Part shown: positions 9,033 to 17,163 of the stretch, piece after piece
How the letters are laid out: the number at the start of each line of letters is the position of its first letter
How positions within the stretch are numbered: position 1 is the first letter of the stretch
Origin: Variovorax paradoxus
GTDB lineage: Bacteria; Pseudomonadota; Gammaproteobacteria; Burkholderiales; Burkholderiaceae_C
Direction of reading: 5' to 3'
Assembly: GCF_009755665.1 (NCBI RefSeq)
Contig: NZ_CP046622.1
Coordinates: 868,001 to 932,000 of the forward strand
DNA length: 64,000 nucleotides
Made by a program: the position numbers and the translations under genes
The notes under the pieces: generated by a model
Databases searched by the model: none
What the model saw: only the letters and a program-made list of their open reading frames with translations
What the model was told of the DNA's origin: nothing

Positions 9033-9581
9033 TCAGCGCGTAAACAGCCAGCCGCCCTTGGGCTGGCGCATCAGCTCGTGGCGCCTGACGGAGCGCTCTT
9101 CGCCGTCGTCTCCCACGTACACCACGTCGAAGCGCAGCAGCTTGGGCGACACCATCTTCCAGTTCTGGATGCGCTTGACGGTGACGCAGGCTGTCTTGTC
9201 GTGGTAGTGCATTTCGGCCATGGGCCCACCCTGGAAGCCCGTGCCCTCGAACAGCCGCCCCGGCGCCGCAAAGGGGTTGAGCACGGCGCCGTTGCGGGCG
9301 GTGATGCAGCCTTCGGTCCGCACGAAAGATTCGATGGTCGGCGCCGCGCTTCGCACGATCTTGGCCACGGCCGGCGTCGGCGGCTTGGCGACGATCGCCT
9401 CGCGGATGCGCTCCACCTGCTCTTCGGTGATGGGCGCGAGCCCGCTGGATGAAACGACAGGTGGGGGTGCCTGTGGCGCGGGCGGCGCCTGGTTGGGCAG
9501 CAATGGCGCAAGATAACTGCAGCCCGCCAGCGCAAGAGGCGCTGTGCAGGCAAATGCGGCGGTCTTGATTCCGAACTTCAT
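9033..9581 (-). CDS. Putative lipoprotein
   Basis: 182 residues with a lipoprotein signal (MKFGIKTAAF...LALAGC, Cys at 21) followed by a Pro-rich linker (APPAPQAPPP). The mature domain has an SAAPTIESFVRTEGCITARNGAVLNPFAAPGR segment and a C-terminal WKMVSPKLLRFDVVYVGDDGEE strand region; no family recognised. ATG has an AGGAG 8 nt upstream. It converges on rnpB and lies downstream of the pseudouridine-synthase-like gene. Confidence 0.75.
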   Translation of the reverse strand: MKFGIKTAAFACTAPLALAGCSYLAPLLPNQAPPAPQAPPPVVSSSGLAPITEEQVERIREAIVAKPPTPAVAKIVRSAAPTIESFVRTEGCITARNGAVLNPFAAPGRLFEGTGFQGGPMAEMHYHDKTACVTVKRIQNWKMVSPKLLRFDVVYVGDDGEERSVRRHELMRQPKGGWLFTR

Positions 9582-9588
9582 TTTTTCT

Positions 9589-9617
9589 CCTGTCCCTGTA
9601 CCTGTCCCTGTACCTGT
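9589..9617. repeat. Tandem 12-bp repeat just upstream of the lipoprotein ribosome binding site
   Basis: CCTGTCCCTGTA occurs twice in tandem followed by CCTGT. On the minus strand this places repeated CAGG/GGTACAGGGA units immediately 5' of the AGGAG of the 9033-9581 lipoprotein gene. No coding role. Confidence 0.7.
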
Positions 9618-9662
9618 TTTTTGTCCCTCGACAGCTTCTTTCTTGTTGTTGTCGTTGCCGTG

Positions 9663-10373
9663 TCAGAAGCGTTCGTGCGGCGAAAGATAGCGCCACTGCC
9701 CGGGCTGCAGCCCCGACAGCGGCACGCGGCCGATGCGGATGCGCCGCATTGCAAGAATGCGCAGCCCGGCCTGGTCGCACAGGTGCGCAATTTGCCCGGG
9801 CCGCGCGCCCTTGAGCGCAAAGCGCAGGCCCGTCTGCTCGTCGGCCTGGCGGCCGATGCTCACGCGCGCGGGCGAGCGCTCGAAGCGCACCAACTGCTCG
9901 GGGCTGACCGTGCCCGCCACGTCGACCATGACCTCGTGTTCGATCACGCCCGCGTCTTCATGCAGCTTGCGTTCGATGCGCCAATCCTGCGTGTACACGA
10001 CGAGTCCGCTGGCGCCGGTTTCCAGGGGCGTCATGCAGTTCTGGCCCTTGGCGTGCGCCGGCAGAAAGCGCATGCCCGCGCGCTCGGGCTCGTGATGGTT
10101 GGCGGCCACCAGCAGCCGGTGCGCGGTTTCGGTCGGCATGCCGGCCGGCTTGTGCAGCAGCAGCGTGACCGGCAGCACCGGCTCGGGCTTGGCGCCGGCT
10201 TCGATCTCGACCTTCTGGTGGTCTTGCACGCGCGACTGCGGCAGCAGTGCCGGCACGCCGTCGACCCGCACCGCGCCGTTTTCGATGAGCAGCTCGGCCT
10301 CGCGGCGCGAACAGCCGGCGATGGCGGCCACGCGCTTGGCCAGGCGAATGCCTTCTTCGCTGGCGCCGGTCAT
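9663..10373 (-). CDS. RsuA/RluB-like pseudouridine synthase homologue with altered catalytic motif
   Basis: 236 residues from ATG at 10373, whose first bases overlap the stop of the upstream MBL gene (ATGA). An S4 RNA-binding domain lies at 8-65 (IRLAKRVAAIAGCSRREAELLIENGAVRVDG) and is followed by the RsuA-type synthase fold (LLLHKPAGMPTE). The family motif GRLDxxTxGLLLLT is here TPLETGASGLVVYT, so the catalytic Asp is replaced by Glu and the preceding Arg by Pro. It may be inactive, use Glu, or act as an RNA-binding factor. Confidence 0.8.
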   Translation of the reverse strand: MTGASEEGIRLAKRVAAIAGCSRREAELLIENGAVRVDGVPALLPQSRVQDHQKVEIEAGAKPEPVLPVTLLLHKPAGMPTETAHRLLVAANHHEPERAGMRFLPAHAKGQNCMTPLETGASGLVVYTQDWRIERKLHEDAGVIEHEVMVDVAGTVSPEQLVRFERSPARVSIGRQADEQTGLRFALKGARPGQIAHLCDQAGLRILAMRRIRIGRVPLSGLQPGQWRYLSPHERF

Positions 10374-12034
10374 TGGGCGGAAGCCAGTTGCCGGATGCGC
10401 GCCACGTGCGCGGCCAGCGAGCGGGCCGCCACGGGCCACATGCGCTCGGGCACGTCGTCGTAGGCAAGCGGCAGCCAGTCTTCAGGCGTGCCTTGGGGGA
10501 GTTTCTTCATGGCGGATGCAATCTTGGCTTCGCGCTTCAGGCGATGCGCTTTCAGTTGGGCGATGGCGGCACGTGCGCTGCCGATGACGTAGCCGTGCGC
10601 CGGCAGGATGAAGTCGATGCCGCCCACTTCGCAGGCCGCGTCGAGTTTGTCCAGCGACTCGAGGTACGCGTTCATGTCGCCGTCGGGCGGGTCGACGACG
10701 GTGGTGCTTCCGTTCAGGATGTGGTCGCCGGAGAACAGCAGGCCGTCTTCCTCCAGCACCAGGCACACATGATTGGCGGCATGGCCGGGCGTGTGAATGG
10801 CGCGCAGCGTGTGGGTGAATTTTTGGCCTTCGGCGTCGGTGCCCGAAAGCACCAGGCGCTCGCCGTCGAGCAGTTCGCGCTCGGCGGTAAAGCGCGCGGA
10901 CGAACGCGCCGTGGGTGCAGAAGAAAGCCCGAGGATCGGCGGCCTTGCCTTTTCGCACAGCGCCTGCAGCGGCGCCGCGCCGGGCGAATGGTCGGCATGC
11001 GAATGCGTGCACACGATCATGCGGATGTCGCCTTGCGTGGCACGCCAGAGCCGGCCGATGTGCGCGGCATCGTTGGGCCCCGGGTCGATCACCAGGTAGC
11101 CCGTGGCCGCATCGCCCACGATGTAGCTGTTGGTGCCGGGCCCGGTCATGGCGCCTGAGTTGGGTGCGGTCAGGCGTTGCACGTTCTTGAGCAGCGGCAC
11201 CGCGTGCTCGCTCTGCCAGTCGAGCGTGTGCAGCAATTGGCCGTCGGGGCACACCAGCGCGAGCTCGCCGTAGGGCGATTCGCCTTCCATGTAGCGAGCA
11301 TCCTGCCCACCGAGCAGCCCGGCGCGCGGGCAACTGGTCCACAGCGGCTTTTCGCCGGCGCAGGCTTGCAGCACCGCATCGACCTTGGCATAGGCCGCCA
11401 GCCGCTGCAGCGTGCGCACCGTCGGAAAGATCATGAAGAAGCTGCCCGCCGCATGGCGCGCCAACGCGTCGGCCGGCCGCACCCAGCAGGGCTCGAACTG
11501 CTCGCTTTCGTCGGCCGTGGGCGTCTGGCCCTCCGGCATGCGCGCCACAAGAAAGGGCACGTCGAAGCGCTTGGGCAAGTCCCGGTCGGTGATCCAGTGC
11601 GCGAGGGTGAACACCTGGTCGGACGCGAGCAGCAGCCCGCGCTGCTCGCACTGCTCCACAAAGGAAACGGGCGACGTGGTGCTGCGGTCCATGGACGCGA
11701 TGTCTTCCGCGCTTACCGGCCGGCCGTCGGCATGGCGCGCAAGCAGCACGCCCAGTTCTTCGAAGCCTTCGCGAATGGCCGCGATGGCTTGCGTGAGTTG
11801 AAGTCCGCTCTGCGTTGGGCGGTGGGTGGAAATGCGCTTGGCGGCTTCGTCGGCCGCGTCGATCTGGCCGCCGGGAAACACATAGGCGCCTGGCGCGAAG
11901 CTTGCTCTGTCGGAGCGGCGCGTCATCAGCACTTCGATGCCCGCTTCGGAATCGCGCAGCAGCAGCACGGTGGCTGCCGCGCGCACAGGCACCGGCTCGC
12001 GTGCGGGGTGGAGTTGTTGGGTGGGGCGGACCAT
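10370..12034 (-). CDS. Nudix hydrolase / metallo-beta-lactamase fold fusion protein
   Basis: 554 residues. The N-terminal half (15-240) is Nudix-like: RAAATVLLLRDS, then FPGGQIDAADEAA and AIREGFEELGVLLA, an imperfect Nudix box with a long insertion. The C-terminal half (290-530) is an MBL hydrolase with THSHADHSPG near 355, HTPGHAANH near 425, GDHIL and PAHGY, all metal ligands in place. A similar MBL fold is found in LACTB2-like nucleases. Substrates unknown. The start codon is 6 nt after a CATAAT box, so the mRNA may be leaderless. Confidence 0.85.
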   Translation of the reverse strand: MVRPTQQLHPAREPVPVRAAATVLLLRDSEAGIEVLMTRRSDRASFAPGAYVFPGGQIDAADEAAKRISTHRPTQSGLQLTQAIAAIREGFEELGVLLARHADGRPVSAEDIASMDRSTTSPVSFVEQCEQRGLLLASDQVFTLAHWITDRDLPKRFDVPFLVARMPEGQTPTADESEQFEPCWVRPADALARHAAGSFFMIFPTVRTLQRLAAYAKVDAVLQACAGEKPLWTSCPRAGLLGGQDARYMEGESPYGELALVCPDGQLLHTLDWQSEHAVPLLKNVQRLTAPNSGAMTGPGTNSYIVGDAATGYLVIDPGPNDAAHIGRLWRATQGDIRMIVCTHSHADHSPGAAPLQALCEKARPPILGLSSAPTARSSARFTAERELLDGERLVLSGTDAEGQKFTHTLRAIHTPGHAANHVCLVLEEDGLLFSGDHILNGSTTVVDPPDGDMNAYLESLDKLDAACEVGGIDFILPAHGYVIGSARAAIAQLKAHRLKREAKIASAMKKLPQGTPEDWLPLAYDDVPERMWPVAARSLAAHVARIRQLASAQ

Positions 12035-12040
12035 GCGGCG

Positions 12041-12046
12041 ATTATG
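12041..12046 (-). promoter_or_regulatory. -10-like box placed 6 nt before the MBL/Nudix start
   Basis: CATAAT on the minus strand, separated from ATG (12034) by CGCCGC only. This spacing puts the transcription start at or next to the start codon. Confidence 0.5.
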
Positions 12047-12153
12047 GAGAGGTGGCGCGATGCGGGCGCGCCCCGCATAAGCTCATACCGGATCGGGCAT
12101 GAACCGCGCGCCACAATCCCGGGCTGCACCGCCCGCATCGAGGAAAGACAGTC

Positions 12154-13164
12154 ATGACTCATTCTCCCTTTTCACGTTCCTTCCGGCCCGGCCTGCTGCT
12201 GGCCGGCGCCGCGCTGTGCGTGGCCGCGTCGTCCGCCGCCTTTGCGCAAGCCGACTGGCCGCAGCAGCCCGTCACCCTGATCATGGGCTTTCCGGCCGGC
12301 TCCGGCGTGGACGTGGTGGCCCGCGCCATCCAGGAGCCGCTTGCCAGGCAGCTCGGCAAGCCCGTGATCATCGACTACAAGTCGGGCGCGGCCGGCAACA
12401 TTGCAAGCGAATACGTGGCCCATGCCAAGCCCGACGGCTACACGCTCTCCTTTGGTACCGCCGCCACGCACGGCAGCAACGCCGCGCTCTACAAGAAGCT
12501 GCCGTTCGACGTGGAGGCAGACTTCGTGCCCGTGGCGCCGGTGCTCGATGTTTCGAACGTGCTCACCATCAACCCCGAGGTGATCAACGCAAAGACATTG
12601 AAGGAGTTCGTCGATCTCGTCAAGGCCAACCCCGGCAAGTACAACTATGCGTCTACAGGCAACGGCGCCGGCACGCACATGGCGTTTGCCGAATTCAATT
12701 CGCGCCTTGGCCTGAGCATGGTGCACGTGCCCTACAAGGGCGGGCCCGAGGCCATCACCTCGGTGGTGCGCGGCGAAACCTGCTGCATCATGAACCAGGT
12801 GCAGACGGTGCTGCCGCACTACAAGGCGGGCAAGGTGCGCCTCCTGGGCGTGACCACGGCCAACCCGGTGGCGGCCGTCAAGGAGGTGCCCACCATCGCC
12901 TCGAGCGGATTGCCGGGTACGAAGGATTTCGACAGCTCGATCTGGTTCGGCATCTTCGCGCCCAAGGGCACCGACCCGCAGATCGTCAACAAGCTCAATG
13001 CCGCCGTGAAAACGGTGCTCGAACAGCCCGAGATTCGCGAGCGCTTCGAAAGCCAGGGCAACACCGTGCGTATCGAATCGCCCGCGCAGTTCAAGAAGAC
13101 GGTGCACGACAACCGCGTGAAGTGGGCCGAGGTGGCCAAGGCCGCGAACATCAGCATCGATTGA
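12154..13164 (+). CDS. Bug-family tripartite tricarboxylate transporter receptor (TctC-like)
   Basis: 336 residues with a Sec signal peptide cleaved near AFA-QADWP (about residue 31). The periplasmic binding fold carries Bug landmarks: the PVTLIMGFPAGSGVDVVAR loop, KSGAAGNIASEYVAHAKPDGYTL near 85 and NGAGTHMAFAEFN near 165. Bug proteins capture carboxylates such as citrate, aspartate or terephthalate. No membrane partners (TctA/TctB) are nearby, so it is an orphan receptor, common in Burkholderiales. Ligand cannot be read from sequence. RBS GAGGAAAG precedes the ATG. Confidence 0.93.
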   Translation: MTHSPFSRSFRPGLLLAGAALCVAASSAAFAQADWPQQPVTLIMGFPAGSGVDVVARAIQEPLARQLGKPVIIDYKSGAAGNIASEYVAHAKPDGYTLSFGTAATHGSNAALYKKLPFDVEADFVPVAPVLDVSNVLTINPEVINAKTLKEFVDLVKANPGKYNYASTGNGAGTHMAFAEFNSRLGLSMVHVPYKGGPEAITSVVRGETCCIMNQVQTVLPHYKAGKVRLLGVTTANPVAAVKEVPTIASSGLPGTKDFDSSIWFGIFAPKGTDPQIVNKLNAAVKTVLEQPEIRERFESQGNTVRIESPAQFKKTVHDNRVKWAEVAKAANISID

Positions 13165-13194
13165 GGCTTTTGAAGAGCCGGGCGTGCTGCGGCG

Positions 13195-13419
13195 CTATTC
13201 GAGCAACGCCCGGTGAACGCGAATCGCCTCGGCCGACACCGGGTTCAACGCCCCGCTTCCATCCGCATCCAGGTGCGCGAGCAGCTCCCTGCGCATGCGC
13301 GGCTCCCAGAAGCGCTTGAGGTGCAGCGCCAAGTCCTGCAGGGCTTCGCCGCGGTCGGGCATGGCTTCGAAGAAGCTGCCCATCTGGTTCACCATGCGAA
13401 TCAGCTGGTCTACATGCAT
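13195..13419 (-). CDS. fdsD: Formate dehydrogenase small subunit FdsD
   Basis: 74 residues, start ATG at 13419. It matches the short delta subunit encoded at the end of fds operons (MHVDQLIRMVNQMGSFFEAM at the N-terminus; ELLAHLDADGSGALNPVSAEAIRVHRALL at the C-terminus). FdsD supports assembly and maturation of the NAD-linked molybdenum formate dehydrogenase. The gap to the fdhD stop is 11 nt, so it is the last gene of fdsGBACD. It converges on the Bug receptor gene. Confidence 0.9.
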   Translation of the reverse strand: MHVDQLIRMVNQMGSFFEAMPDRGEALQDLALHLKRFWEPRMRRELLAHLDADGSGALNPVSAEAIRVHRALLE

Positions 13420-13430
13420 TGCTGAAAACC

Positions 13431-14267
13431 TCAGGCGGTTGCGGGTTGGCCGTTCAGCCGCCCCGGGTGGGTGTAGATGACGAGGTCGTCGCCGCGCACG
13501 AAGCCCGCCAGCGTCAGTCCTGTTTCTTGCGCGACGGCCGTGGCCATCGAGGTCGAGGCCGACACCGCGGCCAGCAGCGGCACCCCGGCCGCAACGGTCT
13601 TTTGCACCATCTCGAAACTCGCGCGGCTTGTCACGGCGATGAAGCCGGTGGAAGCGGCCACCGTGCTCTTGGCAAGCGCACCCACCAGCTTGTCGAGCGC
13701 GTTGTGCCGGCCAACGTCTTCGCGCACCAGCAGGGCCTCGCCTTCTGCCGTGCACCAGGCCGCCGCGTGCACCGCGCCCGTCACCTTCTGCAGCACCTGC
13801 AGCGACGCAAGCTCCCGCATGCCGCGGGCCACAGCGCTCTTCGCGAGCGAGGGGCCCGGCGGCAAAGCCGGCAGCGCGCGCGCGACATGCGCGAGGCTTT
13901 CGGTGCCGCACAGTCCGCAGCCCGTGCGGCCGGCCATCGAGCGGCGCCGATCCTTCAGCCGCGCGAAGGCCGCGCTTGCGACTTCGAGCTTCAGGGTAAT
14001 GCCCTCGGGCCCGTACTCTTCCTCGATGCCGTAGAGCTCGCCGCGCGCCAGCAAGATGCCCTCGCTGAGCGCAAAGCCCAGCGCAAAGTCGGCCAGGTCG
14101 GTGGGTGTTGCAAGCATCACGGCGTGCGCAATGCCGTTGAACTCCAGCGCAACCGGTATCTCCACGGCCACCCAGTCGCGGTTGTCGAAAGCCTGCCGTG
14201 CGCGCACGCCGCGCACGGGCAGCAACTCGGCGCCTCCGGGCCGCAGCGGTATGTCGGCCAGGTTCAT
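13431..14267 (-). CDS. fdhD: Formate dehydrogenase accessory sulfurtransferase FdhD (FdsC)
   Basis: 278 residues from ATG at 14267, which overlaps the fdsA stop (ATGA). The family's CxxC pair is in TGCGLCGTESL (Cys117, Cys120). Further hallmarks are NGIAHAVMLATPTDLADFALGFALSEGI near 45 and EDVGRHNALDKLVGAL near 180. FdhD passes sulfur from a desulfurase to the molybdenum cofactor, needed for active formate dehydrogenase. In Cupriavidus-type operons this position is named fdsC. Confidence 0.95.
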   Translation of the reverse strand: MNLADIPLRPGGAELLPVRGVRARQAFDNRDWVAVEIPVALEFNGIAHAVMLATPTDLADFALGFALSEGILLARGELYGIEEEYGPEGITLKLEVASAAFARLKDRRRSMAGRTGCGLCGTESLAHVARALPALPPGPSLAKSAVARGMRELASLQVLQKVTGAVHAAAWCTAEGEALLVREDVGRHNALDKLVGALAKSTVAASTGFIAVTSRASFEMVQKTVAAGVPLLAAVSASTSMATAVAQETGLTLAGFVRGDDLVIYTHPGRLNGQPATA

Positions 14268-17146
14268 TTGGCCACCGCTGTTTCTGCCGCTTCGCCGAGC
14301 CGCTTGTTCAGCAGTTCTTCTTGCAGCGCATTGAAGCGGCTGTACTCCTGCTGCCATTCGGAAGGCTGCATCACCGGCATCACCTGCACCGCGGTCACCT
14401 TGAATTCGGGGCAGTTGGTGGCCCAGTCGGAGTTGTCGGTGGTGATCACGTTGGCCCCCGATTCCGGAAAGTGGAAGGTGGTGTACACCACGCCCGGCTG
14501 CACACGCTCCGTGATGGTGGCCCGCAGCACGGTTTCGCCGGCCCGGCTCCGGATGCCGACCCAGTCGCCCTCGGCAATGCCGCGGTCCTCCGCGTCGGCC
14601 GGATGGATCTCCAGCCGGTCTTCGCTGTGCCACTGGTTGTTCTCGGTGCGGCGGGTCTGCGCGCCCACGTTGTACTGCGAGAGGATGCGCCCGGTGGTCA
14701 ATATCAGCGGGTACATGCGCGTGACCTTCTCATCGGTGGCCACGTACTGCGTGATGATGAACTTGCCCTTGCCGCGCACGAATTGGTCGATGTGCATGGT
14801 CGGCGTGCCTTCGGGTGCGGCCTCGTTGCACGGCCACTGCACGCTGCCCAGCTTTGCCAGCTTGGCGTAGCTCACGCCCGTGAAGGTGGGCGTGAGCGCG
14901 GCGATCTCGTTCATGATTTCTTCGGCGCTCGAATAGTTCATGGGGTAGCCCAGCGCGTTGGAGAGCAGCTGCGTCACCTCCCAGTCGGCATAGCCCGCCT
15001 TCGGCGGCATGACCTTGGTGACGCGCGAGATGCGCCGCTCGGCGTTGGTGAAGGTGCCGTCTTTTTCCAGGAACGACGCACCAGGCAAGAACACGTGGGC
15101 GTACTTGGCGGTTTCGTTCAGGAACAGGTCCTGCACCACGATGCATTCCATCGCCATCATGGCTTCGGCCACGTGCTGGGTGTTCGGGTCCGACTGCACC
15201 ACGTCTTCACCTTCGCAGTACAAGCCCTTGAAGCTACCGGTAATGGCGGCATCGAACATGTTGGGAATGCGCAGGCCCGGCTCGGGCCGCAGCTCCACGC
15301 CCCAGGCCGATTCGAAGCTGCCGCGCGCGGTGCTGTCGGACACATGGCGGTAGCCCGGCAGCTCATGCGGAAACGAGCCCATGTCGCACGAGCCCTGCAC
15401 GTTGTTCTGGCCGCGCAGCGGATTCACCCCCACGCCCTCGCGGCCCACGTTGCCCGTGGCCATGGCCAGGTTGGCAATGCCCATCACCATGGTCGAGCCC
15501 TGGCTGTGCTCCGTCACACCCAGGCCGTAGTAGATGGCGGCGTTGCGCTTGCCGTCGTGGCCTTGGGCAAACAGCCGTGCCGCGGCGCGCAGGTCGGCGG
15601 CCGGCACGCCGGTCACTTCTTCCATGGCCTCGGGCGAGTTGGCCGGGCGCGCGACAAATTCGCGCCATTCGTTGAACGACTTGGGCTCGCAGCGCTCGGC
15701 CACGAAGGCCTCGTCGACCAGGCCTTCGGTCACGATCACGTGCGCCATGGCGCTGATGACCGCCACGTTGGTGCCGGGCTTGAGCTTCAGGTGATAGTCG
15801 GCCTTGACGTGCGGCGACCTCACCAGGTCGATGGTGCGCGGATCGACCACGATCAGCCGCGCGCCGGCACGCAGGCGCTTCTTCATGCGCGATGCGAACA
15901 CCGGGTGGCCGTCTGACGGATTGGCGCCGATCACCATGATCACGTCCGACTTTTCCACCGACTTGAAGGTCTGCGTGCCGGCCGATTCACCCATGGTCTG
16001 CTTCAGCCCGTAGCCCGTGGGCGAATGGCACACGCGCGCGCAGGTGTCGACGTTGTTGTTGCCGAAGGCCGCGCGCACCAGCTTTTGGACCAGGTAGCCT
16101 TCCTCGTTGGTGCAGCGCGACGACACGAGCCCGCCGATGGAATCGGTGCCGTACTTGGCCTGGATGCGGCGGAACTCGCTCGCGGCGTAGTTGACGGCTT
16201 CATCCCAGCTCACCTCCTGCCATGGGTCGGTGATCTTGCTGCGGATCATGGGCTTGAGCACCCGGTCCTTGTGGGTGGCGTAGCCCCAGGCAAAGCGGCC
16301 TTTCACGCAGGAGTGGCCTTCGTTGGCCTTGCCGTCTTTCCACGGCACCATGCGCACCACTTCGTTGCCCTTCATCTCGGCCTTGAAGCCGCAGCCCACG
16401 CCGCAGTAGGCGCAGGTGGTAATGGCGCTGTGCTCGGCCTGGCCCAGCCAGATAACCGATTTTTCTTGCAGCGTGGCCGTGGGGCAGGCCTGCACGCAGG
16501 CGCCGCAGCTCACGCATTCGGAATCCATGAAGGGCTCGTCCTGGCCCGGCGATACGCGCGACTCGAAGCCGCGCCCGCTGATGGTGAGCGCAAAGGTGCC
16601 CTGCGTTTCTTCGCAAGCGCGCACGCAGCGGTTGCACACGATGCACTTGGACGGGTCGTACGTGAAATACGGATTGGATTCGTCCTTGGCGCTCTTCAGG
16701 TGATTGGCGCCGTCGTAGCCGTAGCGCACGTTGCGCAGCCCGGTCACGCCGGCCATGTCCTGCAGTTCGCAGTCGCCGTTGGCGGCGCAGGTAAGGCAGT
16801 CGAGCGGATGGTCGGAGATATACAGCTCCATCACGCCCTTGCGCAGCTCCTGCAGCCTGGGGCTTTGCGTGCGCACCTTCATGCCGGCCTCTGCCGGCGT
16901 GGTGCACGACGCCGGATAGCCCTTGCGCCCGTCGATCTCCACCAGGCACAGCCGGCAAGAGCCGAAGGGCTCCAGGCTGTCGGTGGCGCACAGCTTGGGC
17001 ACCTGCACGCCCGCGTCCACCGCGGCGCGCATCAGCGAGGTGCCCTTGGCCACCGTCACCTGCATGCCGTCGATTTCGAGCGTGACTTCTTCGGTGGACT
17101 CGCGCTTGGGCGTGCCGTAGTCGATATCTTGCGATGGGTTCAGCAT
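14264..17146 (-). CDS. fdsA: Formate dehydrogenase, molybdenum catalytic subunit FdsA
   Basis: 960 residues from ATG at 17146, with AGGAG 6 nt upstream. Iron-sulfur ligands are visible in order: [2Fe-2S] Cys53/64/67/81; the NuoG-like His113-Cys117/120/126 cluster; two ferredoxin clusters (Cys168/171/174/178 and Cys211/214/217/221); and Cys245/248/252/280 next to the bis-MGD domain. The Mo ligand is a Cys (about 373, in RVCHSPTGYGL), not selenocysteine. The enzyme oxidises formate to CO2 in the cytoplasm and passes electrons through FdsB to NAD+. Confidence 0.97.
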   Translation of the reverse strand: MLNPSQDIDYGTPKRESTEEVTLEIDGMQVTVAKGTSLMRAAVDAGVQVPKLCATDSLEPFGSCRLCLVEIDGRKGYPASCTTPAEAGMKVRTQSPRLQELRKGVMELYISDHPLDCLTCAANGDCELQDMAGVTGLRNVRYGYDGANHLKSAKDESNPYFTYDPSKCIVCNRCVRACEETQGTFALTISGRGFESRVSPGQDEPFMDSECVSCGACVQACPTATLQEKSVIWLGQAEHSAITTCAYCGVGCGFKAEMKGNEVVRMVPWKDGKANEGHSCVKGRFAWGYATHKDRVLKPMIRSKITDPWQEVSWDEAVNYAASEFRRIQAKYGTDSIGGLVSSRCTNEEGYLVQKLVRAAFGNNNVDTCARVCHSPTGYGLKQTMGESAGTQTFKSVEKSDVIMVIGANPSDGHPVFASRMKKRLRAGARLIVVDPRTIDLVRSPHVKADYHLKLKPGTNVAVISAMAHVIVTEGLVDEAFVAERCEPKSFNEWREFVARPANSPEAMEEVTGVPAADLRAAARLFAQGHDGKRNAAIYYGLGVTEHSQGSTMVMGIANLAMATGNVGREGVGVNPLRGQNNVQGSCDMGSFPHELPGYRHVSDSTARGSFESAWGVELRPEPGLRIPNMFDAAITGSFKGLYCEGEDVVQSDPNTQHVAEAMMAMECIVVQDLFLNETAKYAHVFLPGASFLEKDGTFTNAERRISRVTKVMPPKAGYADWEVTQLLSNALGYPMNYSSAEEIMNEIAALTPTFTGVSYAKLAKLGSVQWPCNEAAPEGTPTMHIDQFVRGKGKFIITQYVATDEKVTRMYPLILTTGRILSQYNVGAQTRRTENNQWHSEDRLEIHPADAEDRGIAEGDWVGIRSRAGETVLRATITERVQPGVVYTTFHFPESGANVITTDNSDWATNCPEFKVTAVQVMPVMQPSEWQQEYSRFNALQEELLNKRLGEAAETAVAK

Positions 17147-17163
17147 GGAGTGGCTCCTGTCAA

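Noticed and set aside
14198..15916. A 572-codon open frame on the plus strand
   Set aside because: Antisense to fdsA, whose iron-sulfur and molybdenum motifs leave no doubt about the true strand.
15900..16040. Possible selenocysteine in the formate dehydrogenase catalytic site
   Set aside because: The molybdenum-ligand codon is a Cys codon in RVCHSPTGYGL, with no in-frame TGA.
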